A stretch of DNA of 64,000 bases from Arctopsyche grandis (GCF_051622035.1 NC_135359.1:26813501-26877500); one strand, 5' to 3'. Positions 1 through 13,467 are shown, counted from the first letter of the stretch. Numbers and translations: made by a program. The notes: generated from the letters alone by a model not told the origin.

Positions 1-3000
1 TATAGGTGTCCTCTTTGTTTTAAGTTTTTGAATTCAATTATCTCCCAAACCGCTAACTAAATCGGACTGAAATTTTTTTACATGTAATAGAAATTATAAA
101 TTTTATAACCTAATATTTTTTGAATATTTTTACCTGAACCGGAAGTAGTACTTGTACTCTAGAGAATCGAGGTATTTTATGTGTTTCTCAGAAACCTTTT
201 GGTTTATTGAACTGAAATTTGATATCTAGAAGTTTCAGCTTAATACCAAGTTATGTATAAAATTGGTAACCATTCGCCAACCGGAAGTGACAGTTTATTT
301 TCTAATTGTTTGTGTTTATAACGAAGGCATGTACATATATCTATCTCACTTTAATGTCAGAGCTAAAAACTTACATAATAGGAGAACAATATTTTTCCAC
401 TAATGAGGATTTCTCGTTAAACTAAAAATACCAGATTTGCTTTTTACAAAGATCCATATACATATTTCACCGTTGTCAATATTGTATTGTACATTTACTT
501 TGTGAACATCAAGAGAATTAGCAACATTTTCATTTATTACGTTTATTTACTAGACTTCATACAATTATTATTTACATATACACTGACATTAAAATAATAT
601 AATACTATAAACATTAACAAGAAAAATAATGTATAAAATAAACGATGATCCCTGGTTAATTGATATTAAAATAAACCTGAAATGTATTGTGAAATTCTAA
701 ATTTCATACATTTTCGCATGACTAATTCGCATAATAATTTATATTGACTGTAAATCATAAGACCATAAGAAACATTATTTGTACAGAGCATCATTATTCT
801 TCTCTTCAATGATATAAGTATTATTACTGAGTGAAAAACAGTTTCGTATTTATTTTGTGTCGTGTCTAGAGCTAACATAAAGGTTGAATATTATAGCATG
901 TATAACAATTATATACAAAAACATGGGTTTTTCCAAACTATCGGTCGATAATTTATAATGTGTCTTTTGATGCATCTGTTGCTTAAGCATTTATATTACA
1001 AAACGGTCATAAATATGCACAAGTTCAAAATATAATAATTTTCTGTGAGTATTTTGTATAAATCACGCGTGTCTCGATTGTAACGAGACCTCAAAGGTCA
1101 GCTCGTATCGCATGGAGTGATTATTCGAAAGGTCAATTTCAAAATAATGATAAATAATGCAGTAGTAAACTCATAACCAATATTTAGAGTAGATATGTAT
1201 ACTTAGTAGTGGCTTAATCACGCTTTGATCTACTTTATTCATAATTTGGGTCGACTGTGGCATAAAAATACTAAAAAAAGTAACAATTCAAATTCTTATC
1301 GAAATTGTTGCAAAGCTAAGAATAGAAAATGGCTTTCACAAGGGAAAATTTCATATACGTATATTTCGAAGTAGAATGATTCTAATCAACTGCTAGATGT
1401 TTGAATTGAAAATAATAAGCATATATTTTTAAATGGTTAACTTTTTCATATGGTAATGTCAAGGTTGGTACTATCTGATTAATGACATTTTATTTTTAAA
1501 TGAATTAGTCAGTAAGCACTGGTATTTAATTTGTTTTATATAAGTTATGTCACGCTATTCAATGCCACCATTATCAGTCGGAAAATTTTTATTCAAATGT
1601 AATGCAAATCATATGTGATACATTTGCGTGAATACAAAGAAACTATTGCGTTGTTTATACGTACATAAAATATGAATAGATAAATAAATGCATACATAAA
1701 CCGATTATGTTTAATCTGAGTGTAATGCAAATTGTTTATTTCAAGGTTACAGAAGCACAAATCGATTTTTATAATTATCATAAAAGATGGAAAATTCATA
1801 GGAAGAAGCGGCAATAACTTGAAATTCAAATCGGAATAAATTTACCAAATTGTCTTTCGTAATGTTCGTTTCCATTGGGAGTGTGGTCGATGGGATGCTA
1901 GTCTACTTTTCACCTTGCTCCGGAAAATACCATCGTTTATTCACCTCCTCCCCCTTCTCTACTTCGTGATAATATTATTTTATAACCCATGAATGTTTAA
2001 CGGCATCAATAGACCAACGCAATGGTCGGAGAACACTCGCTAAAAAGTCGATAATAACACAATGGCGCCTCAAAAATGGATCTCGCAGACCACTTTTGCA
2101 TATCGGCGATGAATATTCAACACCTCGGGCAAAGATAATTTGGCATCGTTGGACTTGTTTGTTATGACCGGAAAACTCGTGGCGACACGGTTAATTGATT
2201 GGCGCTTTTGACGTCGCTCGTTTTAACATTTTGTCATATTTCAAGCGTGAAAAGGTCGCGAACATCAAATGGAACGCTTAAATTATTATTCGGGAACGGT
2301 TTTCAATTCAAAACTCTTTCAAATTGTATTAATTTATGCAATATGGATGAACTGCCTGTCAAACGCGAATGGAAACTGAAGAGTCAATAGGTTTATTCCA
2401 TTGAGTTTTACTACCTTTAATCTGCTCGTTCATAAATAGGTATATTCATAAAGTGGGCATTCACATAGAAATTTATCGACAGACAAGTCTCTCGCAAGGT
2501 CAAATGCCTTTTAAAACATTATATTTTTAATATAATATTATATTGAATATAATATTTAATGTACATAATATAGTATTCTATGTATAATATAATGCTTGTT
2601 TTAGTTAGTCGCTAACACAGACGTTATAAGAGGCTCTTTTCATGAAAGAAAAAATCTTTTACTGAACGTACATAGTTCGTTAGTTCGTAGAACTATCGTT
2701 ACAAATTATATTTACAAATACTTGTCCATACATATGCATATTTACAAAATATCATAAAGTCCATTGTTAAAAAAAGGATGTGATTATATCGTGAACATTA
2801 TTTAGTAAATATAAAATATTCTTTTAAAACAGTGACATATATGTATTTATTTATTTATTTTATTTTACGGTCAAGAAAAAATTGACCATTTTACATGTTG
2901 GAAATAGAGAAAGAAAAAGAAAAAAAAAATTAAAATGAAATATAAAAGAAAAATACACATACATTCATATACTACAAAATAAATTACATTATATTAAAAA

Positions 3001-5224
3001 AATATTTAAATAAAATAGATTTCATGTTATATTTACTAACAATGAATAAATCGATGTATGTACAAATAGGATCACCTGACTGGTTTTATTTTATTTTTTT
3101 TTATCTTATTACCTTATCTGTTGTTAAACAAGTTACAATGAGCAACAAAAAATGTGTTTTTTAGTTACGGGAGCGAATACTGATCAATCTTTACGAAGTT
3201 TGTCCCACATGATTTGAATATGATAATGATTTTTATTGGTTTGCTCTTGTTTATGAGATATGAACATTTAAAAAGTGCGCTTTTTGGCTTTTGCAGTCTT
3301 TAACTCAAAATCTAATATAGTTGTGCCAAAAGAGCGTACTGAAATCAATGGTCAAATGTTTTTTCTATTGATTGTGATTGAAGGATTAGCCTAGAACATC
3401 TCATAATGTAATTTAAAATCATATACCGCTCGAATTAGTATGTTTAGGTAAAAAATAATTAAATAAAAAAAACTAAACATTGTAAACGTAGTTAAATATG
3501 AAACTGGCTCAATTGACACATATGTACATATGTAGTATCACGGAAAAAAGTATATTTTTGAATTTTAAAAATCACTGGATATTTTATTATTGGTATTTAA
3601 AACCAAAAAAAAAATCGCAATCAAAATAAAAAAAAACATCTGACTTTTGATTCCAATACTCACTTTTGCTAAATAATACTATTTTTTTAAACGAGAGCGA
3701 ACTAACAAAATTATCGTCATATTCTAATTTAGTGAGCGTAACTTATTAAAGTTTGATTAGTCTCCGCTCTGGTAATATATTTTGCTATTTTCACTGAGAA
3801 ACAGTTAAGATTTGTAATTTATTCGGCTGATTTGTAATTTATTACAAATGTATTATATTATGCGTATCTATGTACTAGTTAATAATATTCATCTTTAGGT
3901 ATTAATAATAAAATATGAAAATGACTGTTTAAATTTAATACTGACATAAAATCTTTAACGGGAAGCCGTGATCTTTGATGCGATATAAATAAATAATAAA
4001 CAACTTCTTCATCTTCGTTCTTTAAATGAAAGCCTTTTTGAATCATTAAACGGAAACACGATATTTTGACGCTCAGCACGAACAATATACATACAAAAGC
4101 TTTATGTTTATAAAATGTTTCATATTCAGATTGAAACCTTATCTTACATACACAGGTAAGTATATAAAGAATTTAATATCAACTATAATTTACAAAGTAT
4201 ACAAATGACTGCGAGTTTTGTCGCTTATTTGTTTTAATTACATATGAAAACTTATAAGCGCTGAATATTTATGCATATATTTCTCAACTTTCTTCTAACA
4301 ATAAGTTACCGTCTTAAAAGTTATATAGATATTTAATGTACCTACATATGTATATAATACAAATAATACAGGCTGATCGTAAAGCGCGGAGGTTATACGT
4401 TAGCATTGTAATAAAACGGTGCGATGTTAAATATTAGCAATAAAAAGCTTGTAATAGTGTTAAAATTTAGTGGGATTTTGACACCTCCCACGTATTTTCT
4501 TTTTGTATACTTATATATTTTACGGCTTAGTACCTCCGCGGAATATAAACCAACCCCCAAAGGTGCCAGGGGTCGTAAAACCAACGATCTTCAACGGATT
4601 CGTACACAAAAAATCGCCCGACATAATACAACCCTCTCGTATGCTTGTTATTACGATGTATCGCCGTTGTAACGAATTTCTTTTATTTATTAAAAATATA
4701 AATGCAATGATTCCGATATATAAATGACTGGTTTAAATTATTCGCATACGAAATATCAAGAGATGATTTTTGCAATAGAGGCGAAATTCAACCTTGAGAT
4801 TTTGACTGATTTGTATTCAATATCGATCACATTTCACGCTCTCATTGTTGTAAAAAAATTACATATGGTGTCTTTATATTTTGTAGATAATTTGAACACC
4901 CTTGAAACTTTGAATCAGTTAATGAAATGCTAATCATTAGTTGAAATATTTTTATTTTTATTTTTAAGTCGACCGAAAGGGGTGTTTTTCTTATATTTTT
5001 AAATTTTTAATGCATATCTAATATAAAGGACATCACCATTTACCTTATAGTGAAGCTGTATTGTTTTGGGAAAGGATTTTTATCTTCAATAGTTTCCTTA
5101 GTTTCCGTTGTCCATTGATTGGAGCGGGAAGATTGGAATATTATTTTGATAGTTATGCGAATTTTGTATGGGATTGTCTCAACAATTATTGTTATATAAA
5201 TCAGGCAAACTTTTAATAGGCTAC
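1..5224. other. AT-rich non-coding stretch
   Basis: No gene is supported here. Short open frames are of chance length for this base composition and lack protein-like content. The interval 1,850-2,400 is noticeably less AT-rich and non-repetitive, so it could be a regulatory or untranslated part of a gene outside the window. A TTTA-rich run near 2,845-2,870 followed by unique-looking sequence resembles the reversed tail of a decayed retroposon. No body could be recognised behind it. Confidence 0.6.
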
Positions 5225-5345
5225 CAAATTGTAATCATCAACAAAATCAAATCAATTTTTCGATTTTGATCGGCATTTGAACCCAGGTGATCAAACTTAA
5301 TCAGTGAGCTATGATGCGGCTGCATATACATATTCGAGGAACAAA
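5225..5345 (-). repeat. tRNA-like SINE head fragment
   Basis: Read on the minus strand, this stretch carries an A-box-like segment (ATAGCTCACTGATTAAG) and, about 30 nt later, a B-box-like segment (GGGTTCAAATGCC). This is the layout of a tRNA-derived polymerase III promoter. No cloverleaf with paired acceptor arms could be built, so it is read as a SINE head rather than a tRNA gene. Its body is not obviously shared with the other SINEs in the window. Confidence 0.35.
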
Positions 5346-6503
5346 TAATAAAACTAAATAAAAGTTATTTAGTAAATATTTAAAATATAATCTTATACAT
5401 GTATACTTGTAATCGTTTCCAAAGACAATAGGTGAATTTTACGACTATTATTAAACGACTATGCGGGTCAAAACACGACGCTTTTCACGGGGGAAAATAA
5501 ACGTTCCTATTGAAATACTTTGTTTGTATTGTTAATTTGGACCCACATTGTATTCAAAGTGCTCAATTTGAAACCGATAATAATGCTTTATATGTTTTTG
5601 ATTTGATTCTATTCAATCGTATACAAATTTTCAATACTTCACGATTGAACGATTAAAGTTTGTTTAGTGGTAATTAAATGCTATTCGTTTTTTTTCTTCA
5701 TTGTGAACAGATCATCTTTTACTCGGAAAAGTAACAAGCGGTTAGGTGAATAATCGCATAGTTATGTATGTATTCTTCCGTGACGCAATACTCGCTCTTA
5801 ACACAAAAAGACTATTTATTTAGTTTGACGGAAAAAATACACCCGGCGATGAGTATGGAAGGCTTTCGCGGGAAATTCCTCAGCGAACGACTTTCCGAAA
5901 AAGGACAATGAGTGTACGAAACTCGTATGCTTATATGTACATACATATTATTGTGAAAAAGTCGTGCGCGAAAATAAAACCGGAGGCACGCGATAAAATG
6001 AAAGTGGTCTGTAAAAGGAGACTGAGTTATATTTCACGGGAATATCCAGGCATTTATCATTTCGATATGAAAATGAAAAAAGGTGATTTCGGAGACCTTG
6101 AGACAGACTATCGTAATAGTAGTGTTAAGGTGAAATTGCGACATTATTGCGTTGTCTAGAACTTAACCCGCATTTAGAACGCGTTGACGTCTTTATCACT
6201 TCGTAATAGTCTTGAATATATTAAGTGCAAGTGCAAGCGCATACGCTTGCCAACTTTTTGAGATTTTGAAAGTTTTAAGACAGAAAAATAACATTTTCGA
6301 AAATAGAACTTTTCAATTTATTCCTAACTTTTCGGCCACTGTCTATTGTATATTAGACTTTAGTTTATATCAGGTAGAAGTAAGACAATAAGTTTTCAAT
6401 CTTTATAACAAAGCAGTAACCAAAATATCTATTAAATTGCATATACCGTGTGTACTATGTCATTTGAATTTGTCTTTTCATGACTTCATAGCTCAATAAA
6501 AAC
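5346..6503. other. Non-coding, no recognised feature
   Basis: Mostly AT-rich. A less AT-rich patch at about 5,830-6,200 contains an 83-codon open frame starting at 5,908. It has no recognisable domain or signal and no splice context that would support a gene, so it is left unannotated. Confidence 0.5.
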
Positions 6504-7613
6504 CAGGGCTATGGAGTCGGTTCAAAATTTACCGACTCCAACTCCAACTTTATGATTCAACTCCGACTCCGACCCCAAATTGAACGATTTTAGGTAGGTC
6601 GACTTTCCTCGTCAACGTGTAAAATTATTAGTAATAAAAATAATAAAGATTTTCAAAATATACAAAATTAAAGGAATTGGAAAATTTTATTGTAACCCAA
6701 TTTATTGAATTATTTGTAATGAAATAGGTATAAATAAAAAGTAAGTACATACATACATAAATTCATCAAACAAATTTATTAAAAAAAAGTCACAACACAT
6801 CAAAATATATGCAATTCAACGATTTCATTCATAACTAGCTGAACCCGGCATGCGTTGCAATGCCACAATAACGCATGCAATTCCCGTTCCCGTTCCCATT
6901 TGTCGGTAAAACGAAGACAGCGAACATATTTGAAATAATTCAATTGTTTGTTTATTTTACCTAACAACGCAGGTCGCGATACGAAAACATTTGAAATTAT
7001 TGCGTTGCATTGACACTCACTCCCGTTTGTCCCGTTTCCGTTTCCGTTTTTGGGTGATTTTTTTCACGGTAATTTTTCCGGTCATGCATACAACAAATCC
7101 TGAAAGTTCCATCGTAATCGGTTTAGTGGTTAGGAGCCTATTCGAGACACAGACAGACAGACATTAATTTTTAGATATGTATATATATGTAGATGTAATT
7201 TAAATTTATGATTTTCATAAAGAAATTGTTAAATTTCCATGTATTAATGGATTTTTTTCAATAAAATTTAGCTGATCAGAAGGACATCGACATATTTAGT
7301 GTTACTTTTGGTCGGTTTATTAGATCCATTTAAAATATTGTCTTTCCTTAATATTATGATTTTACTATTTTTTCATTTCTATGTTTTTTGTCAGATAAGA
7401 ATGTCATGTGATAAACCGCATATTATTGTTTCCATTACTTTATTTTATTGTTATTTTTTATATTATATATTTTACTGAAATGGGTTTTTACCTGTACAAA
7501 TTAATAAATAAATACTCTAGTTGATACGTACCGTAATACTATTAAAGAAAATAATAAAAAGGAGTCAGAGTCGGATGATTATTTACGACTCCGATTCCGA
7601 CTCCATAGCCCTG
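6504..7613. mobile_element. hAT-like non-autonomous DNA transposon, hosting a Helitron
   Basis: The element begins CAGGGCTATGGAGTCGG and ends with its exact inverted complement, giving 17-bp perfect terminal inverted repeats. Repeated 'gactccaactcc'-type motifs lie just inside both ends. The 8 bases outside each end match at 6 of 8 positions (ataaaaac and tcaaaaac), as expected for an aged hAT-type target duplication. No transposase frame remains. A Helitron at 6,835-7,161 sits inside. The assignment to hAT rests on the CAGGG-type terminus and the 8-bp duplication size. Confidence 0.75.
6835..7161 (-). mobile_element. Short non-autonomous Helitron
   Basis: On the minus strand it starts TCTGTCTGTCTGTGTCTCG. 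It ends with a hairpin-forming GCATGCGTT...AACGCATGC motif about 10 nt before a terminal CTAG, which is followed by T. These are the TC 5' end, 3' hairpin and CTRR end of Helitrons. The subterminal CCCGTTCCCGTT repeats and the 'ttcgaataggctcc' block are shared with copies at 11.5-13.9 kb, 13.9-14.2 kb and 42.7 kb. It has no coding capacity and must have been moved by a helper. Confidence 0.8.
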
Positions 7614-7621
7614 TCAAAAAC

Positions 7622-9449
7622 GAAACATATGTACATACATATGTAGGTTATAGAATGAAAAAAAACGATACGATGAGTAACCATAGTAGAAAATAATTTT
7701 AAGAATAGAGACACCTATTTTTGGATTGATGATGACTGATTCTAAAAATATTATTTAAATTAACATGAGATTTATTGAAATTGAAAGAAAAAATTGCAAC
7801 TGGTTATCATCATATAATACCAAATTTTGCTTCAGAAAAAAAGAAAAATTGTACATTTAAAAATGTGTTAATTTTTTGGATTTCCCTTCGGAGTCTTAAA
7901 TTTCAGAATTCAATAGTATTTCGTTCTTAAATATTCTTTTATACATAGCGATTCCAAATGAGTAATGCTATTAAGGTTTCTGCTTTTGATAGATAATTAA
8001 TTTATTGCTGTCAAATGTAATGTCAAATAATAAACAAAATTCTACTATATGTAAGTATAACAGAAATGCGTAAAATTTTACAAAAATAAAGAAAATTTTC
8101 ATAATTACCACGAGAATATTTTACAGCGTAATCCCACGATTAATTTCTTCCTCTCGATTTCGTTCTCTCTTAAGAATCCTTTTAAAAGATTTGAATTTAA
8201 GCCAATATTTTCCGCAACAAAGAAATAAAATATAATTATCTTCTTACCCGGAAAATTTACAAGTCCTCCAACGCTAATTTGTATTATATATGTATGTATA
8301 TGTATTTCGCCGTTCGCCGTATTCAAATGTACCCATAACTTCCGTTGAAGTAATATTAAGTTTTATATACATACATACGTACATATACAAATATGCTTAT
8401 ATTCGAAAAGTATTATCAAAATTTCTACATGTCTCAGTGGTAAAAAGAGTGTGTGAACTTTTCGGTTAATGACACATATCAACGATAACATACCAACGGA
8501 GCAAAACATGTCTTATATTTCATCTAACACTTGTACCGTATTCAAATTCAAAACACGAAACTTAATTGTCAATGGAAATTCGATAAATATAGTAATTATA
8601 TTACACACATAAACAGTGCAATATAAGATCTTGTAATTTTAAATAAACTATCTCTCAATGCAGATTAAAATACGTTCATACAAATATCAAGTTTCTTATA
8701 ATCAAGTACAAATGTATCTATTTAATGTTTTATGCAAAAAGTCAACGTCACTTTTGATCATTGCATAATAGACGTGTCATTCAATTTCTTCAAATATAAT
8801 AACAAATAATACTGCAGTTATAAAAACCATATCTTACATTTGTTTAATAAAAATATAATATTATAATATGTTATATCGAAATATCCATGGCAATCTTTAA
8901 ACATATGATGCTTGATGAGTTTCTCATCGGATCCAAATTATCAAATATTTAATTATATATGTATGACCATTGGGGCTGTATAGAAATATGATTTATATAG
9001 CGCAAATTGTTCCGGGAATAATAAATATTCAAATTCCATACACGAAGGCAATATTTTATTTGCAATCATTTAGAAACACACAATTGGTAAGCGAAAGTTT
9101 ATTTATGAAGATATTTATCAACAGGATTTTTTCTAGGAAGCCCTCGAAAATCCACTTTATGATAGGACTGTTGATGGTTTACATTTGTATATACGAGAAA
9201 ATCATATTAATTTTCATAGCATCGAATAAAATTCAGATAATACTGAATAAATTGTGCAAACACGCAATACGACTGTTTGCGAAAGTGATTTTTGCAAACA
9301 GAATAAATACGTTTCTGTAAATAAAATTCATGCGAGCATATTGAAACGTGAATGTCTGAAGTGGCACTGAAGCGTTCCACGATCGCGTTACATGCAACAA
9401 GTTTTGCAAATATCACATGCAGGTATGTATGTATGTACATAAATTGCGA
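7622..9449. other. AT-rich non-coding stretch
   Basis: Open frames such as the one at 8,970-9,320 are AT-rich chance frames without domain content. No repeats with clear ends and no RNA gene were recognised. Confidence 0.55.
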
Positions 9450-9990
9450 ATTTTAAACGAACCTTATCCTCGAGTCGTTTTCACACCTGGAAACACTTCA
9501 CCGAAAAGATGAACGTGCGTCGGGCGAAAATTGCAGGCCTTCAAACTTTTTTCCGGCCGAATGACATTCGAATTACGAATTCGACGCGAATTTTTTACGA
9601 CGTGGGGCACAAGCGAACGATAACCAGTTTTTTGCGATTAAATTGAATATGCGATTTTTTTTCGCATGGATATTAGCCGCTCGAATTGTTTTTTGGCGCG
9701 ATTTGAAGTTACGTATTCACGTGCGTTTCTCGCAGTAAACAAACGTAACGGTCGCGTCACGGAGAGCACGTCCGTCTCACGGCGGCGTCTGAACCGCACT
9801 GAGCCACTACGTTACTGGCAGTTGTTGCCGGTAACTGTCAACAATGACCGGAAGTGCAGTGCGTCCTAGACCCAGAGAAGCCTTCCGGTTCCGGAGCTAC
9901 CGCTACTGCACTTTTCATGCTGCATTTTTACGGTGCGTTTCAATGATAAGACATCGCGCACAATATATGTATATATTGAGGACATTTATT
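9450..9990. promoter_or_regulatory. CpG-containing unique island, possible promoter or first exon
   Basis: This about 540-bp interval is much less AT-rich than its surroundings and contains many CpGs. It is not repeated elsewhere in the window, unlike most such patches here. A CAACAATGACC start context occurs at about 9,840, followed by about 65 codons without a recognisable domain. It could be the 5' end of a neighbouring gene in either direction. Nothing in the sequence decides this. Confidence 0.25.
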
Positions 9991-10239
9991 TTGATGCGAT
10001 TACGGTTTGTGTTTTGTTTTGAAATTCAGACTCTGTGTTAACCGAAGTCGCTGTTTTATAAATATTTATTTAATAATTCGCCATTTTGTAAACTTTCTTT
10101 GTCATTACCGTTGGAATTACCAATAATTTCATTTGTTGGTCGTTTCCCATAATACATACCAATTTTTAATATTCGTACACATCTTGCGTAATTATAATGC
10201 AATCTAAATTGACTAATTCAGCAAATTACTATTTCCATA

Positions 10240-10675
10240 TATTTTTATTTTATTTTATTTTATTGTCACAAATCAATACACACTCGCCATTACAGATTTG
10301 CTCCAATGCGACGGGTGTACGTTAATGAAATACATAAACAATCAGAAATCAGAAATACAGTAATACATACATATACAATCAGAATATATAGAATATAACA
10401 ATTAATCAGAAATAATAATCATAGTGACATATATGGATTTCAGATGACTGTGTATAATTAATACAAATTATACACAGGCAGATTTTTGTGACAACAGGAT
10501 TAGATTTAATACCAATTTTCAGGAACCGTTTCAGCAATGATCAGATAAAATTGGCAAACTCTGATAGAGAAACGATCAATTTGGAGTCACAAAACCCCCA
10601 AATCTAACCAGCAGTGGCGAGGACACGAACCTATGACCTCAGTGATGCTAAATATATACGCTATCACTAAGCCAA
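10240..10675 (-). repeat. tRNA-derived SINE (family A), full-length copy
   Basis: Read on the minus strand, the head has an A-box-like GGCTTAGTGATAGCGTA and a B-box-like AGGTTCGTGTCC. Then comes the shared body motif 'gatcgtttctctatcagagtttgcc ... gaaacggttcc', and finally an ATAAAATAAAAT tail. The same body occurs in the SINEs at 37.46, 50.63, 55.3 and 59.57 kb. The head lies directly against the target duplication of the hAT-type element that starts at 10,685. Confidence 0.75.
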
Positions 10676-10893
10676 ACATATATGGAGTGGTGTAGTACTC
10701 AATTAAAAAGAACCAGGGAGGTGTTTCATTTTTACAAACCCCCCCCCCCCGTTTTTTCCTTATTTAAAAAATAAGTATCCTAATATTGGTAGTTCAAATA
10801 TTATATTTATAAAAAAATCAAATGCTAATAATTAACAAATATTCTTACTTGTTGAAATTATGATTTTTTTATATCTATCTATATATGTATATG

Positions 10894-11482
10894 TGTTACA
10901 CCGAATCCATGAAATTGTCTATTACAAGCATTCGGCAGGAGAATTGCCGAATGCGTGAACAATGCAAGCACGTTGCCCAGTTCAAGGATTCGGCAAATTC
11001 TTTGCCGAATGCGTGAACTGGACAGCGTGTTATATTATAACCAAGTGTCAAAGTGACAGCTGAATAAGGATGTTTAATTTACATATTATTATGTATAATA
11101 TGACTACATACATACGTTTCACTGTTAAAATATTGATCAAAATGTATAAAAATGGCATTAATTTATGTATAAGTCATATGAGATGATCGAAACATATGTA
11201 TGTAGTCATATTATACATAATAATATGTAAATTAAACTAAATGAAACATCCTCATTCAGCTGTCACTTTGACACTTGTCCACGCTGTCCAGTTCTAAAAA
11301 ACAACACCGGAGCGCTGCTGTCTATTTGCCGACTCCATGCTTTGAGCAGACAAATTCTTGCCGAATACACGCATTCGCCAAAAAATTTGCCAAATCCGTG
11401 AACTGGGCAACATGCTTGCATTTTTCACGCATTCGGCAAATCTCTTGCCGAATGCGTGTAATAGACAATTTCACGGTGTAAC
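10894..11482. mobile_element. Foldback (long inverted repeat) element
   Basis: Left terminus TGTTACACCG and right terminus CGGTGTAAC are inverted. The two arms stay complementary for roughly 200 bp each, through a block around the 'acatattattatgtataatatgac' region. The right arm carries about 70 bp not found in the left arm. Within the arms are smaller palindromes of the form GCATTCGGCA...TGCCGAATGC. The pentamer ATATG flanks both sides and may be a target duplication. There is no coding capacity. RNA or single-stranded DNA from it would form a long hairpin. Confidence 0.75.
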
Positions 11483-11817
11483 ATATGCATATAAATGAGT
11501 GTGTGTGTGTGTGTGTTTCGAATAGGCTCCTAAGCCACTGAAGCGATTACGATGGAACTTTCAGAATTTGTTGTGTGCATGTCCGGGAAGATTAATGTGA
11601 AAAAAAAACGGGAAAAAACCGGAACGGAAACGGGAAAAACGGGAATGAGTGTCATTCACTATAATTTCAAATGTTTTCGCGTTGCGACCAGGGTGTTTGC
11701 TGCCTGCGTTGTTCTGAGAAATGGGAACGGGAACGAAAACGAGAACGGGAATTGCATGCGTTATTGTAGCATTGCAACGCATGACGCGAAAGTAAAGCTA
11801 TCTTCCCGCCTTTAACG

Positions 11818-12213
11818 CATCACCCAAACGAAAGCGATTGGTCAATTTATGTACACCTCAAGCACGAAAGAAAAAGGCATCATGAGTTTCAGAAACAGAC
11901 GAGCAACGGGATGCAAGACTGGAAACCAATCGCATACGCACTACTCAAGCCCGTGCGTCTGAATCAAAAGAACAACAGAATGCAAGACGAGAAACCGATC
12001 GAATACGCACTGCTCGATCCAGACTAACACTGCGCACTGATTTAAATCTTGGTGAATTTAATTACGATGCTAATTATGATTACAGTCTTCATCCGAGTGT
12101 GCTTATTGGAGAAATGGATGAATTATGCGTGTATTGCAATGAAACACTAGGAATGTACTGCGCGGGTGGAAAAGTGAATTTGCCAGAATTAAATTCACCA
12201 CCCGAACCATTAT
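11818..12213 (+). pseudogene. Helitron helicase N-terminal fragment, first part
   Basis: The frame has Arg-rich repeats of the type 'ARLETNRIRT ... ARRETDRIRT'. It is followed by NYDYSLHPSVLIGEMD and a Cys-containing segment with CVYCNE and GMYCAGGKVNLPEL. This order is characteristic of the region upstream of the Rep/helicase domains in insect Helitron proteins. A TGA stop near 11,882 and lost start sequence show it is dead. It continues after the LINE at 13,468. Confidence 0.75.
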
Positions 12214-13444
12214 CATTATATAATTACATTCTGTAATTGGGTTTCTCATCTGCCCCTAGAATAATCCCTTCAGGAGTTCCTCAAGGTTCTCACCTTGGAC
12301 CACTTCTGTTTATTATTTTTATTAATGATCTAATCCCCCTACTGAAGTGTCAATGCTTACTTTATGCCGATGATCTTAAAGTTTTCCATCCTATCAATAG
12401 TGAGTCGGATTGCTTAAAATTACAATCCGACATTGATATAATATCTGAATGGTGTAATGTAAACCTTATGCATCTCAATATTTCTAAATGCTTCTCATTG
12501 ACACTTTCCAGAAATCGTAACCTAATTGACTTTACTTACAATATTAATAACGTAGATCTTATAGCAAAAAATTATGCCAGAGACTTAGGCATACTTATAG
12601 ATTCCAAACTATCATTTAATGAACATATTAATCATATTGTTACTAAATCTTATAAACTCTTGGGATTTATTTGCCGAGTTGCGAAGCTCTTTAAGAATCC
12701 CCATACTCTGATTCTACTCTATTACAGTTTGGTTCGTAGTAATATGGAGTATGCCTAAATCATATGGTCTCCCTATTACCAAACTCACATTGAGCATTTA
12801 GAAACAATCCAGAAGCGTTTTTTGCGCCATTTATCCTATAAGACTGGTCTTAAAAAACTGTTACCATCTTATAATGACAGACTTTCTTTTTTCCATATTG
12901 CAAGTTTGTCTCAGCGTAGAAAGGTTTCTGATTTGTTAATATATAAGATTGATAATGGTATTCTTGACACATCTGTTTTAAGTGAGATTAATTTTAACGT
13001 TAATGCCCGATTCACCAGATGCACAAATCTTTTTTATCCACCAATTTGTCAAAGCAACACCTCTTTCAATAGTGCAATCGTTCGTATATGCCGTATTTAC
13101 GATAGCTTAGATGATTGTCCTGACCTCTTTAGTGACTCTTTTAGTATTTTTAGGACAAAGGTGAAGAAAATAATATGTGGTTGATTTGCTTCTTCACCCT
13201 TATAGTCTTTCTTTTTCTTTTTTACTTTATCTGTATCTTTTTCTTTATCTGTTTCTTTTCTTTTTTTTTTAAATCTTGATGTTTTTGTAATTTTACTTTT
13301 TTATATCACCATGTGGTGCTCACTGTAAATGGAATATTATATTTTTATTTATGTTTATTATTATTTTTTGTCTCATTATACAACTTTCTTTTTATATTTT
13401 ATTCTGTATGTGTGCCTATTTAAATAAAATAAAAATAAATAAAT
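12214..13444 (+). mobile_element. 5'-truncated LINE (jockey/CR1-like) inserted in the Helitron
   Basis: The insertion is flanked by an exact 23-bp duplication beginning aaattcaccacccgaacc (12,191-12,213 and 13,445-13,467). It ends in an A-rich TAAATAAATAAA tail, both marks of target-primed reverse transcription. It contains the C-terminal half of a reverse transcriptase (12,237-13,184) and a 3' untranslated region. The 5' part was lost during insertion, as is usual for LINEs. Confidence 0.9.
12237..13184 (+). pseudogene. Reverse transcriptase C-terminal half (LINE ORF2 fragment)
   Basis: The frame contains the RT motifs PSGVPQGSHLGPLLF and the catalytic YADD (LLYADDLKVF), then the thumb segment with DLGILIDSKLSFNEHI. 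A single in-frame TAA at 12,756 interrupts it, right after NMEYA. The same frame continues with IIWSPYYQTHIEHLETIQKRF to a natural-looking stop after KKIICG. Relatives at 37.9, 55.7 and 61.3 kb have Ala or Asn plus a sense codon at this point, so the stop is a single-base change. Endonuclease and RT fingers are missing. Confidence 0.85.
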
Positions 13445-13467
13445 AAATTCACCACCCGAACCATTAT

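Noticed and set aside
8970..9320. 116-codon frame
   Set aside because: AT-rich Ile/Phe/Lys composition, no domain, and no supporting context.
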